From NCBI GenBank assembly GCA_903884125.1, contig CAISDR010000127.1, forward strand, positions 1 through 12,919: DNA of 12,919 bases. The letters run 5' to 3'. Both the position numbers and the translations under genes were made by a program. The notes under the pieces were generated by a model that worked only from the letters and a program-made list of their open reading frames with translations, had not been told where the DNA came from and searched no databases. This DNA is from an uncultured bacterium. Lineage in GTDB: Bacteria; Pseudomonadota; Alphaproteobacteria; CAISDR01. Positions 5,916-12,716 of this stretch are shown piece after piece; within the stretch, counting starts at the first letter, position 1, and every line of letters starts with the position of its first letter.

Positions 5916-7388
5916 TTATTTCACCATATCCAGCAGCGTGCTGAAAAGCTTACTCTGAGTTTCCAGAATCCTGGCATTGGCCTTGTACAGATTTTGCGCC
6001 GCGCTCAGGCTGACCATTTCCTGATCGACATTCACGCCATTGCGTGCGGCATACAGATTGCCCAACCCCTGTTGCGTCTGGTTCACCTGCTGAGACTGAC
6101 CGGTGGCTGATGCCTGTGCTGCCGACCAGAAGGAAGTTATGCCACCAGCCAGTTGACCCGGTGTCTGATTGGTCAGCGTCAGCCCGCCGACAGAGGCACC
6201 GGCTGCACCAATTGCCTGATTAGGTGTCGTCAAGAATGACACCAGCCCTGCGGCAAATCCCTGCTTTATCGTTGCCGTGCCATTGGCAAGGGCGGGATTG
6301 ATCGCAAAACTTTCCTCATCATTTTTCCCTGGCACAGAATTGGTAACAAATAGTCCCTGCCCCTGTGCCACGCCACCTGGCAGGTCGGTGGGCAGCGATG
6401 CTGGTGATGATGCATAGCTGTTGACCAGCGCATTTGGCTGCGGGTTGGTAAAGGTCGAGGTATTGGCAAATGTATCAACCAGCGCGGAAAGCTGCGCACG
6501 ATTTTTAGCAAAAAACCCGTTTGCCGGATTGGGACTGCTGGTATTCGGGTCCAAAGAATCCACCAGCGCGCCAAGCTTTGCCCCATCAAATGACGTGTTA
6601 AGCGAACCGGGGGCACCATACACTGCAGGCGGTGTAGAGCCAGCTGCGATGATGTTGCCGCTGGCGCTATCAAAGGAAAATTGTGCAGCTACCTTACCAA
6701 CTAATGGCGTCCCGCCCTTGGTCTGAACATTGATCGACCCGTCGCCATTATCTGTGACCGAGATCGGCACCAGTTTGGCAATATCTTTAAGGGCTGTATT
6801 CTGCTGGTCGGCTGTGTTGGGGCTGATACCGCCATTGGCAAATTCTGACTGTGCCTGTGTATTAAGATTGGCCAGTGACTGTAATTTGGCATTGAGGTCA
6901 CTTATCGACTGGGTCGCATCGGCCTGTGTGTTCGCTTGGGCCGTGCGCAAAGCGGTAAACTGCTGGCGAACCGAGTTCGCAAAAGCGTCACCGGCACTGA
7001 TCAGCGCAGATTGGGTTGCGGGTGTATTGGGGTCGGCCTGAAATGCTTGGGCGGCCTGGGTCAGCGTATCAATTCGATCCTGAGTGATCGATGTGGATTG
7101 TGCAGCCCCATTGGACTGGGCCTGTGCCTGAAACAGGTTATTGCGCGTATCGGCGCCCGATACCTGGGCGGTTGCGTCCAAAATCTGGGATCGAAGCCCG
7201 GTATCATCCACGCGGGTCACGCTTGCGGCAATTGATACGCCATTGCCCGGATCGCCGACGGTTACATCACGGCGGTTATAATTAGGGTCATAGGCATGGG
7301 CGACATTCTGGGAAATCGTCGAAACCTGTCGCTGAATGGCGCCAAGTGCCTGAACGGTCGTCGAAAATGGATCACCGATGGTGGACAT
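5916..7388 (-). CDS. flgK: Flagellar hook-associated protein 1 (hook-filament junction)
   Basis: The 490-residue protein fits FlgK, which forms the first junction ring between hook and filament after export by the flagellar type III system. The N-terminus (ALGAIQRQVSTISQNVAHAYDPNYNRRDV) carries the heptad helix and a variant of the 'NIANanTpGYsRr' rod/hook motif. The C-terminus (NVDQEMVSLSAAQNLYKANARILETQSKLFSTLLDMV) is the matching helical D0/D1 segment. The middle is Ala/Gln/Asn/Thr/Ser-rich and low in cysteine, typical of exported axial proteins, and no signal peptide is expected. The usual 'anTpGYsR' is here YDPNYNRR. ATG 7388 follows AAGG at a slightly long spacing. It stands alone: no flgL, flgE or other flagellar gene lies in the window, and both neighbours are on the opposite strand. 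Confidence 0.88.
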   Translation of the reverse strand: MSTIGDPFSTTVQALGAIQRQVSTISQNVAHAYDPNYNRRDVTVGDPGNGVSIAASVTRVDDTGLRSQILDATAQVSGADTRNNLFQAQAQSNGAAQSTSITQDRIDTLTQAAQAFQADPNTPATQSALISAGDAFANSVRQQFTALRTAQANTQADATQSISDLNAKLQSLANLNTQAQSEFANGGISPNTADQQNTALKDIAKLVPISVTDNGDGSINVQTKGGTPLVGKVAAQFSFDSASGNIIAAGSTPPAVYGAPGSLNTSFDGAKLGALVDSLDPNTSSPNPANGFFAKNRAQLSALVDTFANTSTFTNPQPNALVNSYASSPASLPTDLPGGVAQGQGLFVTNSVPGKNDEESFAINPALANGTATIKQGFAAGLVSFLTTPNQAIGAAGASVGGLTLTNQTPGQLAGGITSFWSAAQASATGQSQQVNQTQQGLGNLYAARNGVNVDQEMVSLSAAQNLYKANARILETQSKLFSTLLDMVK

Positions 7389-7432
7389 GGCGCAAGCCTT
7401 ATGCTGGGCCGATGGGCAGGTTGATCTGTGTG

Positions 7433-7448
7433 TGGTCCTTTTGGACCA
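7433..7448. repeat. Perfect inverted repeat in the flgK leader
   Basis: TGGTCC-TTTT-GGACCA has 6-bp arms and a 4-base loop and starts 45 bases upstream of the flgK ATG. In a flgK transcript it would fold as a small stable hairpin with loop AAAA. It could equally be an operator. No long T-run follows on either strand within a few bases, so it is not a typical intrinsic terminator. Confidence 0.5.
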
Positions 7449-7513
7449 GACAAATATTACATGGAATTATTAACAAATTGAACAGGTTTCCGTAAGTCCT
7501 GGCCGGGATAATG

Positions 7514-7542
7514 TTGCAAAATCTGATCCTGCTACCTATTCA
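7514..7542 (+). promoter_or_regulatory. Possible sigma-70-type promoter for the SnoaL-like gene
   Basis: TTGCAA (7514-7519, 4 of 6 consensus) is followed after exactly 17 bases by TATTCA (7537-7542, 3 of 6). The predicted transcript would start near 7550, leaving about 43 bases before ATG 7593 with its GGAG site at 7581-7584. The match is moderate. Its main support is spacing and the palindrome that flanks the -10 box. Confidence 0.35.
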
Positions 7543-7549
7543 TGGTAGC
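7531..7549. promoter_or_regulatory. Inverted repeat covering the proposed -10 box of the SnoaL-like gene (operator candidate)
   Basis: GCTACC-TATTCAT-GGTAGC is a perfect 6-bp inverted repeat with a 7-base centre, and the centre is the proposed -10 element. Dimeric repressors often bind such sites. It could also form a hairpin if transcribed from further upstream. No regulator gene lies next to it. Confidence 0.4.
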
Positions 7550-7592
7550 GGACTTTCAACAACAGACACCGCCGAATTGTGGAGAACCCGTC

Positions 7593-7991
7593 ATGTCCGC
7601 AGCTACACCCCGGATTATTCAGCGCTGGCATGATTACATCATCAGGGACGACGAAGCCGTGCTGGATGCGCTGCTTTCGGAAGACGTGGTATTTGAAAGC
7701 CCGGTTGTTTTCAAACCGCAGGTAGGCAAGGCCATCACGTTCAAATATCTTCGGGCGGCTGCCGTGGTTTTGAACTCGCCCGCATTTCGCTATGCCGGTG
7801 AATGGTACACAGAATACTCGGCGATACTGGAATTCGAAACCGAAATTGACGGTATCAGCGTCAATGGCATCGACATGATCCATTGGAACGATCAGGAAAA
7901 GATTACCCGCTTCAAAGTCATGGTCAGGCCGCTAAAGGCGATCAACATGCTGCACCAGAAAATGGGTGAACGCCTGTTGCAAATGTCCTGA
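7593..7991 (+). CDS. SnoaL-like / NTF2-like family small protein
   Basis: From ATG 7593 the protein has 132 residues, a normal size for one NTF2/SnoaL cone-shaped domain. The N-terminal helix (IIQRWHDYIIRDDEAVLDALLSEDVVFESP) matches the opening of this fold, where 'W..y....d...L..lL.ddvvf.SP' is common. Strands follow, ending in IDMIHWNDQEKITRFKVMVRPLKAINMLHQKM, a typical C-terminus of the nuclear-transport-factor-2-like group. The fold serves as a small-molecule binding pocket, isomerase or cyclase, and specificity cannot be inferred. ATG 7593 was chosen because GGAG lies upstream (7581-7584) and homology begins there. An in-frame ATG at 7542 would put 17 more residues inside the operator-like palindrome. 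It is monocistronic, divergent from flgK, and convergent with the HTH gene. Confidence 0.8.
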   Translation: MSAATPRIIQRWHDYIIRDDEAVLDALLSEDVVFESPVVFKPQVGKAITFKYLRAAAVVLNSPAFRYAGEWYTEYSAILEFETEIDGISVNGIDMIHWNDQEKITRFKVMVRPLKAINMLHQKMGERLLQMS

Positions 7992-8005
7992 CCGATAGGC
8001 CGATG

Positions 8006-8266
8006 CTAAGTCGTTTTGACTTTGGATTTTTTTGCCCCGATGGCAAAGCGTTCGGGTAATTCATAGCCTTCGCCATCCAGCATTTCCAGTGCTTCGAGCA
8101 GTGCGATCATATATCCGGGCACCTTGCCATTATCAGATGTCCAGCGTTTGACCGTTGCATAGTCAACACCGATGGCTCTGGCCAGTCTTTTGCGCCAGCC
8201 ACTGCCCCCTAACAGCGGCTTGGCCCGCTCGCGGAACATCTCGGGTGTGAGATCAGTCTGTTTCAT
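8006..8266 (-). CDS. Small helix-turn-helix protein overlapping uvrB
   Basis: The protein has 86 residues if started at ATG 8266 and 87 if at GTG 8269. The core (about 25-63) reads RKRLARAIGVDYATVKRWTS followed by a hydrophobic helix, which fits a helix-turn-helix resembling XRE or phage-repressor types ('lA..lGVd..TvkRW'). The C-terminus is lysine-rich (KKSKVK). It is probably a cytosolic DNA-binding protein, but I know no characterised homologue. The ATG shares its A with the uvrB stop (TGATG, 8264-8268), a classical termination-reinitiation arrangement, so its level should follow that of UvrB. Whether it binds DNA specifically, regulates anything, or aids repair is unknown. Confidence 0.8.
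   Translation of the reverse strand: MKQTDLTPEMFRERAKPLLGGSGWRKRLARAIGVDYATVKRWTSDNGKVPGYMIALLEALEMLDGEGYELPERFAIGAKKSKVKTT
8008..8033 (+). terminator. Weak intrinsic-terminator-like hairpin after the SnoaL-like gene
   Basis: AAGTC-GTTTT-GACTT (8008-8022) is a perfect 5-bp stem, and seven T residues follow at 8027-8033, 17 bases after the SnoaL-like stop. The stem is short and AT-rich and the T-run is offset by four bases, so termination would be inefficient. The same bases encode the Lys-rich tail of the convergent HTH protein, which could explain them without any terminator role. Confidence 0.25.
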
Positions 8267-10455
8267 CACCGCCGCCCTTTTCGACTTTTAAAGCTGCGGC
8301 TGCCCGCCTTGCCGCTTGTGGAACGCGGCGTCAGTTTCGCGACAGTTTCTTCGATTGATCCCTGTCGCGCCAATGGGTCACTGGCGATGGCCAGCTCGGT
8401 CATCTCCAGCCGTTTGATTTCATCGCGCAGTCGGGCGGCTTCTTCAAATTCCAGATTGGCTGCGGCGGTTCGCATGCGCTTTTCAAGATCGGCGATATGG
8501 GTTTTCAGATTATGCCCGATCAGGGCCGGTGCGCCCGGATCGCCCACATCAACCGTCACATGATCGCGTTCATAGGCTGAATGCAGAATGTCTGATATCT
8601 CGCGCTTTATTGATGCGGGCGTAATGCCGTGCAGTTCATTATAGGCGGTCTGCTTGTCACGACGACGCTTGGTTTCCGCCATGGCCCGTTCCAGTGACCC
8701 GGTAACCTTGTCGGCATAACAGATCACTTTACCATCCACATTGCGCGCCGCCCGGCCGATGGTCTGGACCAGTGATGTTTCGGACCGCAAAAAGCCTTCC
8801 TTGTCCGCATCCAGAATAGCCACCAGCGCACATTCAGGAATATCCAACCCCTCGCGCAGAAGGTTGATCCCGACCAGCAGGTCAAATGCCCCCAGACGCA
8901 GGTCGCGGATAATTTCGATGCGCTCCAGCGTGTCCACATCCGAATGCATGTAGCGCACCCGCAACCCCTGTTCATGCAGATATTCGGTCAGGTCTTCGGC
9001 CATGCGTTTGGTCAGCGTCGTGATCAAAGCCCGATAGCCCTTGGCGACCACGATCCGGCATTCAGAGACAAGATCGTCAACCTGGGATGCAACCGGGCGC
9101 ACCTCGACTGGTGGATCAATCAGACCGGTCGGCCGGATCACCTGTTCGGCAAACACACCACCGGTGCGTTCGAGTTCCCAGGTTCCCGGCGTGGCGGACA
9201 CATAGACCGACTGGGGCCGCATGGCGTCCCATTCTTCGAATTTCAACGGGCGGTTATCAAGGCACGATGGCAGGCGGAAGCCATAATCCGACAGGGTTAG
9301 CTTGCGCCGATAGTCGCCGCGATACATGCCTCCCAATTGCGGAATGGTGACATGACTTTCATCGGCAAACAAAAGTGCATTATCGGGCAGATACTCAAAC
9401 AGGGTTGGTGGCGGTTCACCGGCACGACGGCCGGTCAGATAGCGGGAATAATTTTCAATACCCGCACACGCCCCGGTCGCTTCAATCATTTCCAGATCAA
9501 AGGTTGTGCGCTGTTCCAGTCGCTGGGCCTCAAGCAGTTTTCCTTCGGCGTTTAATTGATCCAGCCTTTGGCGCAGTTCATGCCGGATGCCCTTGATCGC
9601 CTGCTGCAAAGTGGGACGCGGCGTCACGTAATGGCTGTTTGCGTAGATTCTGACCTTTTCCATACTGGCGGTCTTTTCCCCCGTCAGCGGATCGAATTCG
9701 ATAATCGCCTCGACCTCATCGCCAAATAACGAAAATCGCCAGGCGCGGTCTTCCATATGGGCGGGCCATAACTCGATACTGTCACCGCGGGCCCGAAACG
9801 TTCCGCGCGCCATCACCATATCATTGCGACGATATTGCAGGGCCACCAGATCACGCAGGAACGCCTGTCGATCCATTCGTTCGCCCAGTTTGAAATCGGC
9901 GGTCATGGCGGAATAGGTTTCAACAGACCCGATACCGTAAATGCAACTGACAGAGGCCACGATGATTACGTCGTCTCGTTCCAGCAGCGCACGCGTCGCG
10001 GAATGGCGCATGCGATCAATCTGCTCGTTGATCGACGATTCCTTTTCGATATAAGTGTCCGTCCGCGGCACATAAGCCTCGGGCATGAAATAATCGTAAT
10101 AGGACACGAAATATTCCACCGCGTTATGCGGGAAGAAACTTTTCATTTCGCCATAAAGCTGGGCAGCCAGCGTTTTGTTCGGCGCCAGTATCAGGGCCGG
10201 GCGCTGGGTCGCCTCGATCACCTTGGCAACCGTGAATGTTTTGCCCGAACCAGTAACACCCAAAAGAACCTGATCCATTTCCTGCGCATCGATTCCACGC
10301 AGCAATTCGGCAATTGCTGTTGGCTGATCGCCGGCCGGTTCATATTCGGACACAAGGTCAAACCTTCGCCCGCCCTCGGATTTTTGCGGACGTTCCGGCC
10401 GGTGCGGCACAAACATGGGCAGGTTCACGGGATCTTTTGAGTCAACTGTCTGCAT
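8266..10455 (-). CDS. uvrB: Excinuclease ABC subunit B (UvrABC nucleotide excision repair)
   Basis: The 729-residue UvrB is the damage-verifying helicase that is loaded by UvrA and recruits UvrC for dual incision. Landmarks in order: Walker A GVTGSGKT (66-73), the beta-hairpin that inserts between strands (YFVSYYDYFMPEAYVP, 115-130), IASVSCIYG (about 166-174), DESH Walker B (365-368), helicase motif VI QTIGRAARN (564-572), and a C-terminal UVR domain (about 652-687, IADLEKRMRTAAANLEFEEA) that contacts UvrC. Domain order and length are normal except for an N-terminal extension of about 25 residues and a basic tail (SFKSRKGRR). ATG 10455 has no Shine-Dalgarno site; a promoter-like pair ends seven bases before it, so the transcript may be leaderless. 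It lies 41 bases after the MocR gene and overlaps the HTH gene. All catalytic motifs are intact. Confidence 0.98.
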   Translation of the reverse strand: MQTVDSKDPVNLPMFVPHRPERPQKSEGGRRFDLVSEYEPAGDQPTAIAELLRGIDAQEMDQVLLGVTGSGKTFTVAKVIEATQRPALILAPNKTLAAQLYGEMKSFFPHNAVEYFVSYYDYFMPEAYVPRTDTYIEKESSINEQIDRMRHSATRALLERDDVIIVASVSCIYGIGSVETYSAMTADFKLGERMDRQAFLRDLVALQYRRNDMVMARGTFRARGDSIELWPAHMEDRAWRFSLFGDEVEAIIEFDPLTGEKTASMEKVRIYANSHYVTPRPTLQQAIKGIRHELRQRLDQLNAEGKLLEAQRLEQRTTFDLEMIEATGACAGIENYSRYLTGRRAGEPPPTLFEYLPDNALLFADESHVTIPQLGGMYRGDYRRKLTLSDYGFRLPSCLDNRPLKFEEWDAMRPQSVYVSATPGTWELERTGGVFAEQVIRPTGLIDPPVEVRPVASQVDDLVSECRIVVAKGYRALITTLTKRMAEDLTEYLHEQGLRVRYMHSDVDTLERIEIIRDLRLGAFDLLVGINLLREGLDIPECALVAILDADKEGFLRSETSLVQTIGRAARNVDGKVICYADKVTGSLERAMAETKRRRDKQTAYNELHGITPASIKREISDILHSAYERDHVTVDVGDPGAPALIGHNLKTHIADLEKRMRTAAANLEFEEAARLRDEIKRLEMTELAIASDPLARQGSIEETVAKLTPRSTSGKAGSRSFKSRKGRR

Positions 10456-10462
10456 GGGTATG

Positions 10463-10491
10463 AGTTTAGAAGTCGACCACCAAGCTTACAA
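10463..10491 (-). promoter_or_regulatory. Candidate uvrB promoter giving a leaderless transcript
   Basis: On the minus strand, TTGTAA (10491-10486) and TAAACT (10468-10463) are separated by exactly 17 bases, and each matches 4 of 6 sigma-70 consensus positions. Seven bases (CATACCC) separate the -10 box from ATG 10455, so the expected +1 falls on or next to the start codon. This agrees with the lack of a ribosome binding site. I see no alphaproteobacterial LexA box (GTTC-N7-GTTC) in the 41-base gap. Confidence 0.45.
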
Positions 10492-10496
10492 GCGCC

Positions 10497-11990
10497 CTAG
10501 CCGCAAATTTCTGCCAGGATGCGCACAGATGGTTCAATCATCTCGTCAGCCACAGACCCAAATCCCAGATGCAGGCCATTGGTTTCGGGCCCTGTCGGAT
10601 CAAGATACAGCCGTGCCAGCAGATTCAGGGTGAGGCCGCGCGCCGAACCCTTTTCCGGCAAACCTGCATAGTCTGTCGAAATATGCGGACTGAAGGCCAG
10701 TTGCATCCCGCCTTCGGGCGGGGTGACTGGTCGCTGACCCGGAAAATACTTGTGGAGTGCGCTCAGCAATATCTCCTGGCGGCGCTTGTAGATTAACCGC
10801 ATCCTGCGGATATGGGCCGCATAAGCACCACTGGCCAGAAAGTCAGCCAGTGCAGCCTGAATCTGTATAGGTGGCAGAACACCGAAATTACGAGCGGCGG
10901 CACTGAACGCTGGGCCCAAGCCCTTTGGCACTATCAAAAAACCAATGCGCAGTGCCGGAAACAGCGTTTTGGCAAATGTGCCGATATAAATAACCCGCGC
11001 CTGATCACCTTGGCGTTCTAATGCCAACCCCTGAAGCGAAGACAGCGGGCGGCCCTGAAAGCGGAACTCGCTGTCATAGTCATCTTCAAGGATATAGGCA
11101 CCCGATTGTGATGCCTGCGCCAAAAGCCCCAATCGACGCGTCAGGCCAAGGGTAACGCCGGTCGGGAACTGATGCGATGGCGTGATATAGATCAGCTTTG
11201 GCACCCCCGCATCGGGACAAACCCTTGAAATATCCAACCCATTCGCGTCCACCGGCACGCCAATGATCCGGTTGCCCGCCGATGTAAATGCGCCGCGCGC
11301 GCCAAGATAGCCGGGGTCTTCCATCCAGACTGTGTCGCCCGGCTCGGTCAGAATAAACGCCGCCAGAGCCAGCGATGCCTGGGTGCCAGTGGTCACGATC
11401 ACCTGTTCGGGACTGGCAATCACATGCCGGGCGGCACCGACCTGGGCCAAAATCGCCTGACGCAGTTCCGGCCAGCCTGCCACGTGTCCATAACCAAGGT
11501 CGGATGCCCGAAGGCGGCGCGCAGCCCCTGCCAGCAGTTTGGCCCAGAGGTCCGTCGGAAATATTTCTGTCGATGGCTGGCCAGCGATAAAGGCAGTCGG
11601 CATTCCCAGTGCTGGCACGCGTCCACGGGCATTCAACATTACCCTTCCCCGAACCGACAAAAGATGTGCAACAGCCGGGTCAGCACGCTGGGACTTGGAC
11701 ATTGTTGGCCTGACGGTCAGGAACTGATCCGGAACCACTGCCGATACTCGCGTGCCACCGCCACGGGCTGGTTGCACATACCCTTCTGCTGCAAGGCGTT
11801 CATAAGCGGCGGTGATCGTGTTGCGCCCAAGGCCCAGGGATTGTGCCAAATGACGGGTCGATGGCAGCCGCATACCCGGTTGCAGGCGACCATCCAGAAC
11901 CATAGCGCGCAGGGCGTCAAACAGCTGTACCTGCAAAGGCTTGGCAGACTTTCGGTCCAGATCCAGCAGCACTTCGGCATTCCTCATCAT
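10497..11990 (-). CDS. MocR-type transcriptional regulator (GntR HTH fused to class I aminotransferase fold)
   Basis: From ATG 11990 the protein has 497 residues. A GntR winged helix comes first (about 16-82: PLQVQLFDALRAMVLDGRL, LPSTRHLAQSLGLGRNT, YERLAAEGYVQ), then a linker, then a fold type I aminotransferase domain (about 110-497). That domain keeps the PLP-binding features TPSHQFPTG (270-278), EDDYDSEF (302-309), Schiff-base K341 in GTFAKTLFPALRIGF, and R348. In PdxR, GabR and other MocR proteins this domain binds PLP as a ligand sensor rather than acting in catalysis. ATG 11990 was chosen because AAAAGG lies 5 bases upstream; an ATG at 12068 would add 26 residues that do not look homologous. 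It is divergent from a pyridoxamine-oxidase-like gene, its likely target, and upstream of uvrB. It probably regulates itself through the shared intergenic region. Confidence 0.92.
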   Translation of the reverse strand: MMRNAEVLLDLDRKSAKPLQVQLFDALRAMVLDGRLQPGMRLPSTRHLAQSLGLGRNTITAAYERLAAEGYVQPARGGGTRVSAVVPDQFLTVRPTMSKSQRADPAVAHLLSVRGRVMLNARGRVPALGMPTAFIAGQPSTEIFPTDLWAKLLAGAARRLRASDLGYGHVAGWPELRQAILAQVGAARHVIASPEQVIVTTGTQASLALAAFILTEPGDTVWMEDPGYLGARGAFTSAGNRIIGVPVDANGLDISRVCPDAGVPKLIYITPSHQFPTGVTLGLTRRLGLLAQASQSGAYILEDDYDSEFRFQGRPLSSLQGLALERQGDQARVIYIGTFAKTLFPALRIGFLIVPKGLGPAFSAAARNFGVLPPIQIQAALADFLASGAYAAHIRRMRLIYKRRQEILLSALHKYFPGQRPVTPPEGGMQLAFSPHISTDYAGLPEKGSARGLTLNLLARLYLDPTGPETNGLHLGFGSVADEMIEPSVRILAEICG

Positions 11991-12097
11991 TACGGCCTTT
12001 TGGACTTTTGACTTGGCTCTATTATTTATTTCATTTTGGGTCTTTTTAATAGCACCAAAACCAGACATTTTGGCGGCTCAGAAAAAGGACAGACCCC
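11991..12097. promoter_or_regulatory. Divergent control region with TTTTGG repeats (MocR operator candidate)
   Basis: This 107-base AT-rich gap separates the MocR gene from the flavoprotein gene. TTTTGG occurs at 11998-12003, 12034-12039 and 12068-12073, with starts 36 and 34 bases apart, about three helical turns or slightly more. The complement CCAAAA at 12055-12060 forms a perfect inverted repeat with the last copy (CCAAAA-N7-TTTTGG, 12055-12073). MocR dimers typically bind repeated half-sites near their own promoter, so this is the expected place for an operator. I could not fix -35/-10 boxes with confidence on either strand. The flavoprotein ribosome binding site (AAAAAGGA) is at the right edge. 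Confidence 0.45.
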
Positions 12098-12703
12098 ATG
12101 ACCAAATCTATCAGGCCCCTTAGCCCTCGGACCCAGGTACGCCGCCAGCCCAGCCGTGGCGCCTATGATCGGGACACAATTCACGCGTTTCTGGATGCAA
12201 TTTTAGTGGGCCATGTGGGGTTTAATGACCCAGAACATGGGCACCCGACCGTCATCCCGACATTGATAGCGCGAATTGATGACGATCTGCTTTTTCACAC
12301 GTCGCGGATCTCGCGTCTGGCAGAAGCTGCCCGTGGCGCTGAAATCTGTGTTTCGGCGATGATTGAAGATGGGCTGGTATTAGCAAAATCCGCCTTTCAT
12401 CATTCAATGAACTATCGCTCGGTGGTGGCATTTGGAAAAGCCCGCGAAATCGTCGCGACCGATGAGAAATACGCAGCCTTGACTGCCTTTACGGACAAGC
12501 TGGTGCCGGGGCGCGGCCCGCATATCCGCCCGCCCAGCGCGAAAGAGCTTAATATTACAGCGATATTTGCACTGAGCCTTGAAGAGGCATCAGCCAAAAG
12601 CCGCACCGGTGGCCCGGCTGATGATCCAGACGATCTATCCCTGCCTGTTGATGTCGGGGTCATACCGATCACACGGCATATGGGTTCAATGATCAAATTT
12701 TAG
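12098..12703 (+). CDS. Pyridoxamine 5'-phosphate oxidase-family FMN-binding protein
   Basis: The 201-residue protein matches the Pyridox_ox_2-like group of the FMN-binding split barrel. The pattern runs from RGAYDRDTIHAFLDAILVGHVGF (about 20-42) through VIPTLIARIDDDLLFHTSRISR (52-73) and DGLVLAKSAFHHSMNYRSVV (91-110) to VPGRG and the C-terminal ASAKSRTGGPADDPDD and DVGVIPI segments. All are hallmarks of this family. Members are cytosolic flavoproteins. Few are true PNP oxidases, and many reduce or bind other substrates, so the reaction is unknown. AAAAAGGA upstream of ATG 12098 is a good ribosome binding site. It is divergent from a MocR regulator, a common pairing that suggests control by it, and lies 13 bases before a GNAT gene in the same direction, probably one operon. 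Confidence 0.88.
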   Translation: MTKSIRPLSPRTQVRRQPSRGAYDRDTIHAFLDAILVGHVGFNDPEHGHPTVIPTLIARIDDDLLFHTSRISRLAEAARGAEICVSAMIEDGLVLAKSAFHHSMNYRSVVAFGKAREIVATDEKYAALTAFTDKLVPGRGPHIRPPSAKELNITAIFALSLEEASAKSRTGGPADDPDDLSLPVDVGVIPITRHMGSMIKF

Positions 12704-12716
12704 CTTGAGATAACGA

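Noticed and set aside
9835..10440. Open frame of 201 codons on the plus strand inside uvrB
   Set aside because: It is antisense to the best-supported gene of the window, with no recognisable protein features.
11424..12011. Open frame of 195 codons on the plus strand inside the MocR gene
   Set aside because: It is antisense to a clear two-domain regulator, and its composition (many Cys, Arg, Pro, Ser) is typical of shadow frames.
12008..12036. TTGACT with a downstream AT-rich stretch as a strong promoter for the flavoprotein gene
   Set aside because: TTGACT is a good -35 box, but the best TATTAT is only six bases away. At 17 bases the sequence is TCATTT, a poor -10, so I did not call it.
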